From contig JAIRTK010000448.1 in assembly GCA_031254955.1 (NCBI GenBank), forward strand, positions 1-11,431: a DNA stretch of 11,431 nucleotides. Reading direction: 5' to 3'. Below are positions 1 through 8,576 of this stretch, in pieces. The notes below the pieces were generated by a model. The model searched no databases and was not told the DNA's origin. It saw only the letters and a program-made list of their open reading frames with translations. The DNA comes from Opitutaceae bacterium. Its GTDB lineage: Bacteria; Verrucomicrobiota; Verrucomicrobiia; Opitutales; Opitutaceae. Both the position numbers and the translations under genes were made by a program. Numbering within the stretch: position 1 is the first letter of the stretch; every line of letters starts with the position of its first letter.

Positions 1-30
1 ACAAACCTTTAATCTAATCTCAAAATCGCG

Positions 31-54
31 GAAGCACGGAAGCACGGAAACACG
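31..54. repeat. Three tandem 8-bp units (GAAGCACG-like)
   Basis: GAAGCACG at 31-38 and 39-46 is followed by GAAACACG at 47-54, one base different. The array is too short to be a CRISPR and has no spacers. Similar 'CACGGA' words recur in the spacer at 10001-10020, so this is probably a fragment of a dispersed intergenic repeat family. Confidence 0.7.
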
Positions 55-126
55 GCGTCGAGTGAAACGACATCAGCCCACAAACCAATCTCCCCTCCTT
101 CCCTCAACACCTCTTCCTCAACGTCC

Positions 127-161
127 CCATCCCTCAACGCCTCCCATCCCTCAACGCCTCC
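127..161. repeat. 17-bp tandem duplication (ATCCCTCAACGCCTCC)
   Basis: CCATCCCTCAACGCCTCC occurs at 127-144 and again at 144-161, a period of 17 bp. Two weaker upstream relatives share the TCAAC core, at 104-108 and 118-122, so the array is an imperfect four-unit series with spacings of 14, 16 and 17 bp. It ends about 40 bp before the receptor start codon. It could be replication slippage in pyrimidine-rich DNA or a degenerate binding-site array; nothing in the sequence decides between these. Confidence 0.6.
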
Positions 162-199
162 GCGATTAAAAACCCGAACCCATTCGCCCCCCGACACCG

Positions 200-2773
200 A
201 TGAAACCTCCGCACACAACAATCGCCCTCGCCGTCTTGCTCGCCGCCGCCGCCGGCGTCTCCGCTCCCGCCCAGCGCGCCCCGTCCGCCCCGCCGCCCGA
301 CGAGGAAATCGTCATCCTCTCCCCCTTTGAGGTCAACTCCGCGAAAACCACCGGCTACATGGCCGCCGAAGGCGCCACCGGCACCCGCTACGCCGCGCCC
401 ATCATGGAGGTGCCCATCTCCGTGCAGGCCATCACCAGCGAGTTTCTGGAGGACTTCTTCCTCCTCGATCTCGCCGAAGTCACCGCCTACACCTCCGGTT
501 TCATCGTCAACAACAACGGCGGCACCGACGCCTTCAACGTCCGCGGCATCCGCTCCTACGGCACCGGCACCTACCGCAACGGCCTGAAGTCCGACGGCAT
601 CTACGGCCCCGTCGCCGTGGACCGCATCGAAATCGTCCGTGGCCCCAACGCCGCCATCTACGGCGCCACCGAACCCTCCGGCCTGCGCAACATCGTCACC
701 AAAAATCCCACCGCCAAACCCTTCGCCCGCATCCGCCTCGCCGCCGGCACCGACGACTTCTACCGCGTCGCCCTCGACCTCAACACCCCCGTCACCAAGC
801 GCACCCTCTTCACCCGCTTCGCCTACTCCGTCGAGGAAAGCGGGCAATACCTTCAAGACTTCACCCATTACCGCCGGAAAAACTTCTACAACGCCACCAC
901 GTGGAAAATCGGCCCCAAGACCACGTTCAGCTACCACCTCGATTACGTCTGGTATCGCAATCAGGCGCAGATGGCCGGCTCCATGCCCTTCGTGCAGGCC
1001 GAAGTCGAGCTGCCCGACGCCTCCGGCGGCATCACAGCCAAGGACGCCATCATCGGCTACTTCGGCTCCGGCCTCTTCCAACAATATCAAAACCTGAACT
1101 CCTCCGGGCGGGGCGCCAGCACCGAGATGGAATTCACCCAGCTCGACGCCAATCTCACCCACCAGTTTTCCCGCTGGCTCTCCCTGCGCGTCCTCGCCGG
1201 ACGCATCCAACGCAACCAAGACATCCTCCGCAGCCAGGGCGCCGGCAATTACCGCGACATCTACGACCCCGCCAGCGGCACCATCATGAGACTCACCGGC
1301 ATGGGACCCTACGGCGGCTCCATCTACTATTATCTCTCCCGCGGAGCCGGCGCCAACGGCGGCACCCTCGGCGGCGTCACCATCCCGCAAATCGAGCGCA
1401 ACCGCCTCACGCAGACCAGCGTCCAAGCCGACCTCCTCGCCCAGTTCAACACCGGCCCCCTCGCCCACAAACTCCTCCTCACCGCCGACTATTCCATCTC
1501 GGACAACACCGGGCGCACCCGCCGCTCCGTCGTCCGCGATCCCTCCGACGCCACCCAATTGCCCGGCAACCCCGCCACCTGGAAAACATGGAACGGCGCC
1601 GTCACCCTCAACGACTCCTTCTGGGGCGACTGGAGCTTCACCAACCCCTCCTTCGACTACGCCTTCGACTTCTTCAACACCGAAAAATGGAACCATGACC
1701 AACTCTGGACCGAACAACAGCGAATCACCAAAGGCATCATGCTCTCCGAACGGATTTCCCTCTTTGGCAACCGCCTCATCGCCTTCGTCGGCGGACGCCA
1801 CGATGAAATGTCCATCACCCTCATCAACCATCTCCAGATCGCCTACGACTTCAATCAGGCCGTCCCCGCCATATACGCCCCCGGCACCCAAGTCCGCTAC
1901 CCCGGCGACCGCGCCGACACCTTCCAAAGCGGCCTCCTCTACAAACTCACCCCCGCGCTCTCCCTCTACGTAAACTACAGCGAATCCTTCAACCCCACCA
2001 GCCGCACCGACGGCGCCAACCGCGACTTTTACCACAACCCCCTCCCCGCCCAGCGCGGCGCCGGCTACGAAATCGGCCTCAAAGCCGCCCTCTTCGACCA
2101 ACGCCTCAACTTCACCCTCACCTGGTTCGACACCGACAAAACCAAAGTCCCCCGCGTCGCCCTCGACGACGACGGCTACACCCGGCTCCCGAGCTACTTC
2201 GGCGACACCTCCAACGGCTTCTCCTACACCAACGACATCAACACCCGCGGCGTCGAACTCGACCTCAACGCCCGCCCCACGCCCGCCCTCAGCATCATCT
2301 TCGCCCTCTGCTACAACGAAGTCTCCTTCACCCGCGTCCAAAACCCCACCGAGCAATACCTCCTCAATGTCCCCCCTGACGCCACGCCCAAGTGGCTGGG
2401 CAGCCTCGCCCTCACCTACAAAGTCGGCCAAGGCCCCCTCAAAGGCATGAATTTCCGCCTCGGCGCCCGCTACATCGGCGAGCAGATCGTGAGCAACAAC
2501 GCCGGCACCGCCTCCGTCTTCGGCAACAGCAAATACAAAGCCCCCTACGACTCCCGCTACAACGACATCGGCGGACGCACCTACGACCGCTATTACTTTG
2601 AAAACCCCGCCTACATCCTCGTCGAAGGCGGCTTCGGCTACGGCTGGCGCACCGGCAAAACCCGCCACGGCGCGAGCCTCAACGTCCGAAACCTCCTCAA
2701 CCAAAAATACATGTCCGGCCTCCGCCCCGGCATCCCGATGAGCCTCATCCTCTCCTACGACATCACCCTCTGA
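200..2773 (+). CDS. TonB-dependent outer-membrane receptor
   Basis: This 857-residue protein is a TonB-dependent receptor, an outer-membrane beta-barrel that imports a ligand using energy passed on by TonB-ExbB-ExbD. A signal peptide fits residues 1-24, with a hydrophobic core at 8-20 and a possible cut near APA-Q. A TonB-box-like stretch, EEIVILSPFEVN, lies at 35-46 and is typical of Opitutae receptors. The plug domain covers about 50-175 and includes FNVRGI and the conserved DRIEIVRGPNAAIYG near 141-155, then NIVTK. The rest is barrel, with the late signatures YEIGLK and NVRNLLNQKY. No STN or carboxypeptidase-like N-terminal domain is present. The last residue is Leu, not the usual aromatic. 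The substrate is inferred from the neighbours to be an oligosaccharide; a siderophore cannot be excluded. No SusD gene is adjacent. The ATG at 200 is chosen because it gives the signal peptide directly. Confidence 0.95.
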   Translation: MKPPHTTIALAVLLAAAAGVSAPAQRAPSAPPPDEEIVILSPFEVNSAKTTGYMAAEGATGTRYAAPIMEVPISVQAITSEFLEDFFLLDLAEVTAYTSGFIVNNNGGTDAFNVRGIRSYGTGTYRNGLKSDGIYGPVAVDRIEIVRGPNAAIYGATEPSGLRNIVTKNPTAKPFARIRLAAGTDDFYRVALDLNTPVTKRTLFTRFAYSVEESGQYLQDFTHYRRKNFYNATTWKIGPKTTFSYHLDYVWYRNQAQMAGSMPFVQAEVELPDASGGITAKDAIIGYFGSGLFQQYQNLNSSGRGASTEMEFTQLDANLTHQFSRWLSLRVLAGRIQRNQDILRSQGAGNYRDIYDPASGTIMRLTGMGPYGGSIYYYLSRGAGANGGTLGGVTIPQIERNRLTQTSVQADLLAQFNTGPLAHKLLLTADYSISDNTGRTRRSVVRDPSDATQLPGNPATWKTWNGAVTLNDSFWGDWSFTNPSFDYAFDFFNTEKWNHDQLWTEQQRITKGIMLSERISLFGNRLIAFVGGRHDEMSITLINHLQIAYDFNQAVPAIYAPGTQVRYPGDRADTFQSGLLYKLTPALSLYVNYSESFNPTSRTDGANRDFYHNPLPAQRGAGYEIGLKAALFDQRLNFTLTWFDTDKTKVPRVALDDDGYTRLPSYFGDTSNGFSYTNDINTRGVELDLNARPTPALSIIFALCYNEVSFTRVQNPTEQYLLNVPPDATPKWLGSLALTYKVGQGPLKGMNFRLGARYIGEQIVSNNAGTASVFGNSKYKAPYDSRYNDIGGRTYDRYYFENPAYILVEGGFGYGWRTGKTRHGASLNVRNLLNQKYMSGLRPGIPMSLILSYDITL

Positions 2774-3065
2774 CCCGCCGCCCGCGCCCCCCATTATGAA
2801 ACGCGAGCCTCCCACCCTCCCCTCCCGCCCATACCGCCTCTTTCCTCTTTCCTCTTTCTCTTTCTCTTTCCTCTCCCCCCCCTCCCCCCGCCCCCGCCGC
2901 GCGAAAGCGCCAGAAGAAACCGGAAAGAAGAAAGAAAAAAGGCACAGCCTCCACCTGAAGAGCCACCCCCCGCCCCCGCCCTCTCCCAAACTTAAACTCA
3001 AACGCCCCCTTCCTCCGCTCAAACACCACGATCTCACGCTCAAACACCCAACCCAACCACCTCCC
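2774..3065. other. Gene-free spacer with polypyrimidine and polypurine runs
   Basis: Between the receptor stop and the chosen start of the large gene lies 292 bp of low-complexity DNA. Positions 2837-2889 are an uninterrupted pyrimidine run of 53 nt, first C/T repeats and then nearly all C. Positions 2922-2942 are a 21-nt purine run imperfectly complementary to the first, with a perfect 7-bp match between GGAAAGA at 2922-2928 and TCTTTCC at 2865-2871. A hairpin or triplex-like structure is conceivable. The reading frame of the downstream gene stays open back to an ATG at 2796, but the predicted peptide is Pro/Ser/Lys low-complexity with no domain. No canonical promoter or terminator is visible. 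Confidence 0.6.
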
Positions 3066-6000
3066 ATGAACACCTCCGTCCTCCCATCCGCCCTCCCGCC
3101 CGTCGCCCTCGCTCCCGCCACTCCCGCCACTCCCGCCGCTCCCGCCGCCCGCGCCCCCGCCATCCGCGCCCTCGCACTCGCCCTCCTCGCCTCCGCCGTC
3201 ACCATCACCGCCACCGCCGACGACATCGCCCTCCCCCTCCCCTCCGTCCGCTGGGACCCCATCGAAAGCGGCACCTCCATCCCCAACACCGGCACCAAGG
3301 ATGGTCTCGCCGCGGAACTCACCGACTTCACTTTTTATATGCGCAAGGCGACGGTGAATAACAACTTCAACAACTCCGCCGCCGCCGACCTCATCACCGC
3401 CGATGGCATCGGCCCCTTCGGACAGGGACGCGCGATTGATTTTTCCTCCAACCCCGGCAACGGCCGCGCCCCCATCGTCAACACCGACCCCGCCCTCGCC
3501 AGCCCGCTCGGCGGCATCACCAAGGCCCTCGGCGGCGCGAACTTCGTCGGACTCCCCGAACTCACCGTCACCCTGTGGTATAAACTCGACTCCGGGTTCA
3601 CCGAGTCCGGCAGATACACCACCCTGTTTCGCAGTAACTCGGTCAATCTCTTGTTCCTGAACACCGGCGCGCCATCCTTCAGCACCTCCGTGAAAAACGC
3701 GTCCGGCCTCTCCGAGACCGCCCGCCTCGACGGCGTCGTAAACTCCACCATCACCCAGCCCGGCAAATGGGTCTTCGTCGCCTGCGTGTGGAGCGGCCAG
3801 ACCGGCCAGATCACCATTTATCAAGGAAACGAAGCCATTGAAACCTCCGTCAATAAAACCAACATCGTGACCGCCCGCGGCCAACTCGCCGATGCCCCCG
3901 ACCCTTATCTGTCTTTCGGCTTCCATAACTTTGACGACAGCACCAACAACGGACGCCGCTTCGACGGCTGGCTCGCCGACATCCGCTTCTACAACTCCGC
4001 CCTCACCATCGAGCAAATCGAAAAAATCCGCTCCGGCTCCGCCAGCGGCGCCGTCACCACCTACCTCCCCACTATCAAAAGCTGGGCCGACACCGCCCTC
4101 GCCGCCGACTACACCGACGCCAAAATCGACACCGCCACCGCCAGCCAGGCCCCCAACGGCGTCACCAACGACCGCCTCTTCCACGCCGCCGCCACCGCCG
4201 CCCGCCTCTGGCTCCTCGGCGGCAAGACCGAGCCGGCCTGCGCCGACCGCGCCTTCTACATCCTCCGCGCCCTCCGCAACCAACGCGCCCTCGCCCCCGC
4301 CGCCCGCTTCGACATCGGCTTTCAAGCCCGCTTCTCCTTCGCCGAAGCCTGCGCCATCCTCATCGAAAACGACTACGCCACCCTCAACCCCGCCTTCGAC
4401 GCCGCCCTCATCGCCGACCTCAAGGAAATGGCCCGCTCCAGCCTCGGCCCCGGCGACACCTCCGACAACAACGTCGGCGCCTTCTCCGCCGCCGGCACCA
4501 CCCGCGCCCTCGCCCTCTGGCCCGACCTCGACGCCGGCGGCGCCTGGACCGACTACATAAAAACCTACTGGACCAACTGGACCGCCCGCCACGACACCCA
4601 GGAAAACTCCCTCAACTACAACAAAGCCTTCCTCGCCTACACCATCCTCACCGCCCGCCACGCCGCCGCCGTCCCAGGCCTCGACGCCACCGCCATGCGC
4701 GCCGACCTCGCCCACCCCGGCACCCGCGCCATGCTCACCCGCTGGCGCGACCAACTCTCCGGCGGCGGCGCCATGCCCCACTACGGCGACGACGGCAACG
4801 GCACCCCCCTCCCTCACCTCGACAACTGGCCCGCCTGCTTCGAATGGGCCGCCAAAACCTACGCCGACCCCACCTTCCGCTGGGCCGCCAACACCTGCTG
4901 GCGCCTCATCCGCAACGGCACCGTCCGCGAACCCCTCAACCTCCTCCTCATGACCTACGCCGACGAATGGGGCGACCTCGCCATCGAACCCGTCCAGCCC
5001 CCCGCCGCCTCCCTCCTCCAAACCCGCGCCACCGCCCTCAGCCCCGCCGAAACCGACAAAATCATCCTCGCCCCCTCCCGCGACTCCGGCGCCCCCTTCA
5101 CCCTCGCCGAAGTGTTTTCCCACGGCTGGCACAGCCACATCGAACAAATCGCCTCCATCACCTCCCACCAATACAACAACACCCTCTTCCTCTACGGCCT
5201 CGGCTACAACAACCGCGCCAGCGACCACGCCAGCATGGTCCTCATCAACCCCGCCAGCCTCCCCTTCCCCTGGCGCGGCTACCCCGAAAACAACACCTGG
5301 TATGAAGCCGCCATCCCCACCGCCCGCCTCTCCGAAATCACCGACACCGCCAGCCCCCTCTACGGCGCCGGTGGCCGCCACATCATCGACCAGCCCCTCT
5401 GGCGCTTCGAACAGCATAACTCCACCACCAGCGGCACCGCCTGGCTCAGCGACTGGCGCCTCGTCGCCGCCGACGGCACCGAAACCCAACTCCTCCCCCT
5501 CACCGACCCCACCGGCTGGCCCTCCGGTGCCAGCGCCACCACCACCGCCGGCCCCACCGGCACCCCCAACACCGCCTTGAGCTTCACCATCGCCCCGCAA
5601 ATCACCAACAACCAGTCCACTTTCCTCAGACTCCCCGCCGCCCAGCGCAAAAACATGAGTGTCCTCCCCTCCGAGCACCCCTACGTCAAATTCTGGTGGA
5701 AAGTGGACCTGCCCACCATCCCCAACAGCCACAACCCCGACGACTCCATCCTCGCCTACCGCGAAGACTACTACGACGGCGCCGGCGAACGCTCCAACGG
5801 CGCCACCGCCTGGCTCCAGCCCTTCACACCCGCCACCGCCGACGCCAAAGTCGAAACCGCCACCGCCGCCCGCTACGGCTCCCTCACCATCGACGGCTAC
5901 TTCACCCTCTCCACCCGCCTCACCCGCCGCCTCGTCCAACTCGACGACGGCACCCTCGTCATCCACGACACCCTCCTCCCCGACACCGCCGCCGACGGAC

Positions 6001-8576
6001 GCCACGCCGGCCCCGTCTGGCAACTCGACGCCGGCGTCGCCCCCGCGCAAGTCGCCCCCGGCGTGTTCGACGCCACCGGCTTCTTCAACACCCGCACCCT
6101 CACCCGCTCCGCCGACCGCCTCCTCGTCGTCATGGAAAAAGCCCCCGGACGCGACTTCGGCTCCACTCGCCCGCCCTCCCCCCTCTGGATGGGCGCCAAC
6201 CCCTACGCCACCTACGCCCGCTCCACCCTCCGCGCCGGCGTCCCCGTCAGCTTCGTCACCGTCCTCCTCCCCAACGACGGCTCCACCCCCGCCACCGACC
6301 TCGCCGCCCGCGTCCGCATCCAACGCAACGCCCCCGACAGCGTCGTCGTCCAACTCGACACCCCCGCCGCCACCACCACCACCCAAGTCACCCTCGGCCC
6401 CGGCGACACATGGAACGTTGACACCATCGCCACCCCCGCCCCCGCCGCCATCACCCTCTCCAACCTCATCCAAGCCTACGACGGCGCCCCCAAACCCGTC
6501 ACCCTCACCACCACCCCCGCCGGCCTCTCCACCATCATCTTCTACGGCGAAGAACGCACCACCACCGCCCCCACCGAACTCGGCGCCTACCCCGTCACCG
6601 CCCAAATCACCGCCCCCGGCTACCACGGCGAGGCCACCGGCACGCTCCTCATCCGCCCCCCCTCCGCCTACATCATGGAACAACCCCTCCCCCGCGTCGC
6701 CGCCGCCGGCGACACCGTCACCTTCTCCATCCTCGCCTCCGGCCTCCAACCCATCACCTACCAATGGGAAAAATCCCCCGACGGCCTCACCGCCTGGGCC
6801 GCCGTCGGCACGAACTCCGATACCCTCACCCTCGCCACCCTCACCACCGCAGACGCCGGCTTCTACCGCGTCACCGCCACCAACGACATCGGCGCCGGCC
6901 CCGTCTCCGATACCAGCGCCACCGTCGAACTCGCCATCATCCCCGCCCCCGTCCCCGCGCCCCGCGCCGACGGCGCCGCCCTCGCCGCCACCGGCGGCGG
7001 CGACACCCCCGCCATCCTCGTCACCAACGAAACCGACCTCCGCGCCTACGCCGCCCTCGACACCCCCGCCACCCTCACCCTTCGCGGCGTCATCACCCTC
7101 GCCGGCGGCCCCCTCGTCCTCTCCTCCGACAAAACCCTCCAAGGCCTCGACGCCGGCGCCACCCTCGACGGCCAACTCCAAATCGGCCCCGCCGCCAGCA
7201 ACATCATCGTCCGCGGCCTCACCCTCGCCAACCCCGCCACCGCCCTCGCCATCACCGCCGCCACCGACATCCACCTCGAACACCTCACCCTCTTTGCCGC
7301 CACCGGCGGCCCCCTCGCCACCATCGACTCCCTCTCCGACAACATCACCCTCGCCTACTCCGAACTCTACTTCACCACCAACACCGGCACCCGCCACGCC
7401 CTCGCCACCGGCGCCGCCGGCCTCGCCGACCCAGCCGGCATCACCCTGCACCACAACACCTTTCACGACGCCTCCCGCGCCACCCTCGCCACCAACGCCC
7501 GCGTCCACCTCTACAACAACACCTTCGCCACCACCGCCAGCGGCTCCACCACCGCCAACCTCGCCGACACCGACGCCCAGCTCCTCGTCGAACGCAACCT
7601 CATTGCCTCCCCCCTCTTCCCCTACGCCGCCAGCAGCACCGCCAGCAACGCCCACACCCGCGGACGCGAAAACCTCCTCGACGGCCTCCCCCTCTCCCTC
7701 GAATCCAACACCGCCGACTACGTCCCCGGCTACCCCTACCACCTCGCCCCCGCCGCCGGCCTCGACACCCTCCTCGACGCCCCCTCCGGCGTCGCCGGCA
7801 ACACCGCCGGCGCCGCCTCCGCCCACTCCGCGCCCCCCGCCACCCTCACCATCACCGGCACCGAAGGCCACCTCACCGACGGCCTCAGCTTCACCCTCAC
7901 CTCCACCCTCTCCGGCGCCACCGCCGCCGCCTACCAGTGGCGCCGCGACCACCGCCCCATTGACGACGCCACCGCCCCCTCGCTCACCATCCCCTACGCC
8001 CGCCAAAACCTCTCCGGCGCCTACACCCTCGAAGCCACCCTCCCCGACGGCGCCATCGCCGTCTCCAACCCCCGCCGCATCACCATCGGCGCCCCGGTGC
8101 CGCCGATGATTCTCCGCCCCATCCTCCCCGTGGCCGGCCAGGATCCGGATTGGACCGGCATCACCTACGACTGGCAACTCGGCGAAAACGTCACCCTCCT
8201 CGTCTCCGCCACCGGCGACCCTGTCCTGCGCTACCAGTGGCAAAAGAAAAAAGGCGCCGCCTACAACCCCCTTCCCGGAGCGACCCGCCCCACGCTCAAC
8301 CTCGGCGCCGCCATCCTTGAGCAAAGCGGCGCCTATCGCGTGGTCATCACCAACCATTCCGGCACCGTCACCAGCGCCGACTTCACCGTCACGATCAGAA
8401 ACGCCGCCGCCCCCTACCGCGTCGGCAACACCCGTGGTGACAACAACGGCGGCGGCGCGCTTTCGCCATGGTGCGCAGCCGCGCTGGCCCTCCTCGCCGC
8501 CGCCCGCCTCTACTCCAGAAAAACAACCATGAATAATCCAACCGCGAAAAAACACAAAACACCAACCCGCTCATAA
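3066..8576 (+). CDS. Giant secreted multidomain polysaccharide lyase-like protein (LamG, toroid, MBG, Ig, PL1-like)
   Basis: This 1836-residue protein probably binds and cleaves an acidic polysaccharide at the cell surface. A long signal peptide fits residues 1-51, with hydrophobic core ALALALLASAVTITATA and a cut near Ala51. A LamG/concanavalin-like lectin domain covers about 50-325. A helix-rich region, about 332-643, resembles the alpha/alpha toroid of polysaccharide lyases and holds N517-Y518-N519. A beta-rich region follows to about 1120, with a His cluster (H686, H689, H691, H701, D720-H721). An MBG domain lies at about 1128-1198, an Ig-like domain at 1199-1291, a PL1-type beta-helix at about 1310-1580, and Ig-like domains at about 1590-1675 and 1677-1779. 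The tail holds GGGALSPW, a membrane segment and basic residues. The start at 3066 gives the signal peptide; the ATG at 2796 would add 90 low-complexity residues. The lyase family of the toroid part is not recognised; the MBG, Ig and PL1-like calls are firmer. Confidence 0.85.
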   Translation: MNTSVLPSALPPVALAPATPATPAAPAARAPAIRALALALLASAVTITATADDIALPLPSVRWDPIESGTSIPNTGTKDGLAAELTDFTFYMRKATVNNNFNNSAAADLITADGIGPFGQGRAIDFSSNPGNGRAPIVNTDPALASPLGGITKALGGANFVGLPELTVTLWYKLDSGFTESGRYTTLFRSNSVNLLFLNTGAPSFSTSVKNASGLSETARLDGVVNSTITQPGKWVFVACVWSGQTGQITIYQGNEAIETSVNKTNIVTARGQLADAPDPYLSFGFHNFDDSTNNGRRFDGWLADIRFYNSALTIEQIEKIRSGSASGAVTTYLPTIKSWADTALAADYTDAKIDTATASQAPNGVTNDRLFHAAATAARLWLLGGKTEPACADRAFYILRALRNQRALAPAARFDIGFQARFSFAEACAILIENDYATLNPAFDAALIADLKEMARSSLGPGDTSDNNVGAFSAAGTTRALALWPDLDAGGAWTDYIKTYWTNWTARHDTQENSLNYNKAFLAYTILTARHAAAVPGLDATAMRADLAHPGTRAMLTRWRDQLSGGGAMPHYGDDGNGTPLPHLDNWPACFEWAAKTYADPTFRWAANTCWRLIRNGTVREPLNLLLMTYADEWGDLAIEPVQPPAASLLQTRATALSPAETDKIILAPSRDSGAPFTLAEVFSHGWHSHIEQIASITSHQYNNTLFLYGLGYNNRASDHASMVLINPASLPFPWRGYPENNTWYEAAIPTARLSEITDTASPLYGAGGRHIIDQPLWRFEQHNSTTSGTAWLSDWRLVAADGTETQLLPLTDPTGWPSGASATTTAGPTGTPNTALSFTIAPQITNNQSTFLRLPAAQRKNMSVLPSEHPYVKFWWKVDLPTIPNSHNPDDSILAYREDYYDGAGERSNGATAWLQPFTPATADAKVETATAARYGSLTIDGYFTLSTRLTRRLVQLDDGTLVIHDTLLPDTAADGRHAGPVWQLDAGVAPAQVAPGVFDATGFFNTRTLTRSADRLLVVMEKAPGRDFGSTRPPSPLWMGANPYATYARSTLRAGVPVSFVTVLLPNDGSTPATDLAARVRIQRNAPDSVVVQLDTPAATTTTQVTLGPGDTWNVDTIATPAPAAITLSNLIQAYDGAPKPVTLTTTPAGLSTIIFYGEERTTTAPTELGAYPVTAQITAPGYHGEATGTLLIRPPSAYIMEQPLPRVAAAGDTVTFSILASGLQPITYQWEKSPDGLTAWAAVGTNSDTLTLATLTTADAGFYRVTATNDIGAGPVSDTSATVELAIIPAPVPAPRADGAALAATGGGDTPAILVTNETDLRAYAALDTPATLTLRGVITLAGGPLVLSSDKTLQGLDAGATLDGQLQIGPAASNIIVRGLTLANPATALAITAATDIHLEHLTLFAATGGPLATIDSLSDNITLAYSELYFTTNTGTRHALATGAAGLADPAGITLHHNTFHDASRATLATNARVHLYNNTFATTASGSTTANLADTDAQLLVERNLIASPLFPYAASSTASNAHTRGRENLLDGLPLSLESNTADYVPGYPYHLAPAAGLDTLLDAPSGVAGNTAGAASAHSAPPATLTITGTEGHLTDGLSFTLTSTLSGATAAAYQWRRDHRPIDDATAPSLTIPYARQNLSGAYTLEATLPDGAIAVSNPRRITIGAPVPPMILRPILPVAGQDPDWTGITYDWQLGENVTLLVSATGDPVLRYQWQKKKGAAYNPLPGATRPTLNLGAAILEQSGAYRVVITNHSGTVTSADFTVTIRNAAAPYRVGNTRGDNNGGGALSPWCAAALALLAAARLYSRKTTMNNPTAKKHKTPTRS

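Larger units (their letters stand above)
1..199. repeat. Leader region upstream of the receptor gene, with short repeats
   Basis: No gene is supported here. The left edge begins with ACAAACCTTTAATC, nearly identical to ACAAACCATTAATC at 9856-9869 in another spacer of this window. An 8-bp inverted pair, AATCGCGG (24-31) and CCGCGATT (160-167), brackets most of the region, and two short tandem repeats lie inside it. The plus strand is strongly pyrimidine-rich from about 85 to 160. I see no convincing -35/-10 promoter and no Shine-Dalgarno sequence before the ATG at 200. It is probably intergenic repeat DNA that also carries the leader of the receptor gene. Confidence 0.55.

Noticed and set aside
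31..54. Short tandem array considered as a CRISPR
   Set aside because: Units of 8 bp are directly adjacent, with no spacers and no cas genes.
2796..3065. N-terminal extension of the large gene from the ATG at 2796
   Set aside because: The 90 extra residues are Pro/Ser/Lys-rich low-complexity and would bury the signal peptide that starts at 3066.
134..3331. 1065-codon open frame on the minus strand
   Set aside because: Antisense to the receptor gene, low-complexity, spans the spacer and part of the next gene; explained by codon bias.
2763..8555. 1930-codon open frame on the minus strand
   Set aside because: Its peptide is Gly/Val/Glu/Ala low-complexity without domains and lies exactly opposite a gene with clear domains; it results from C-ending codons.
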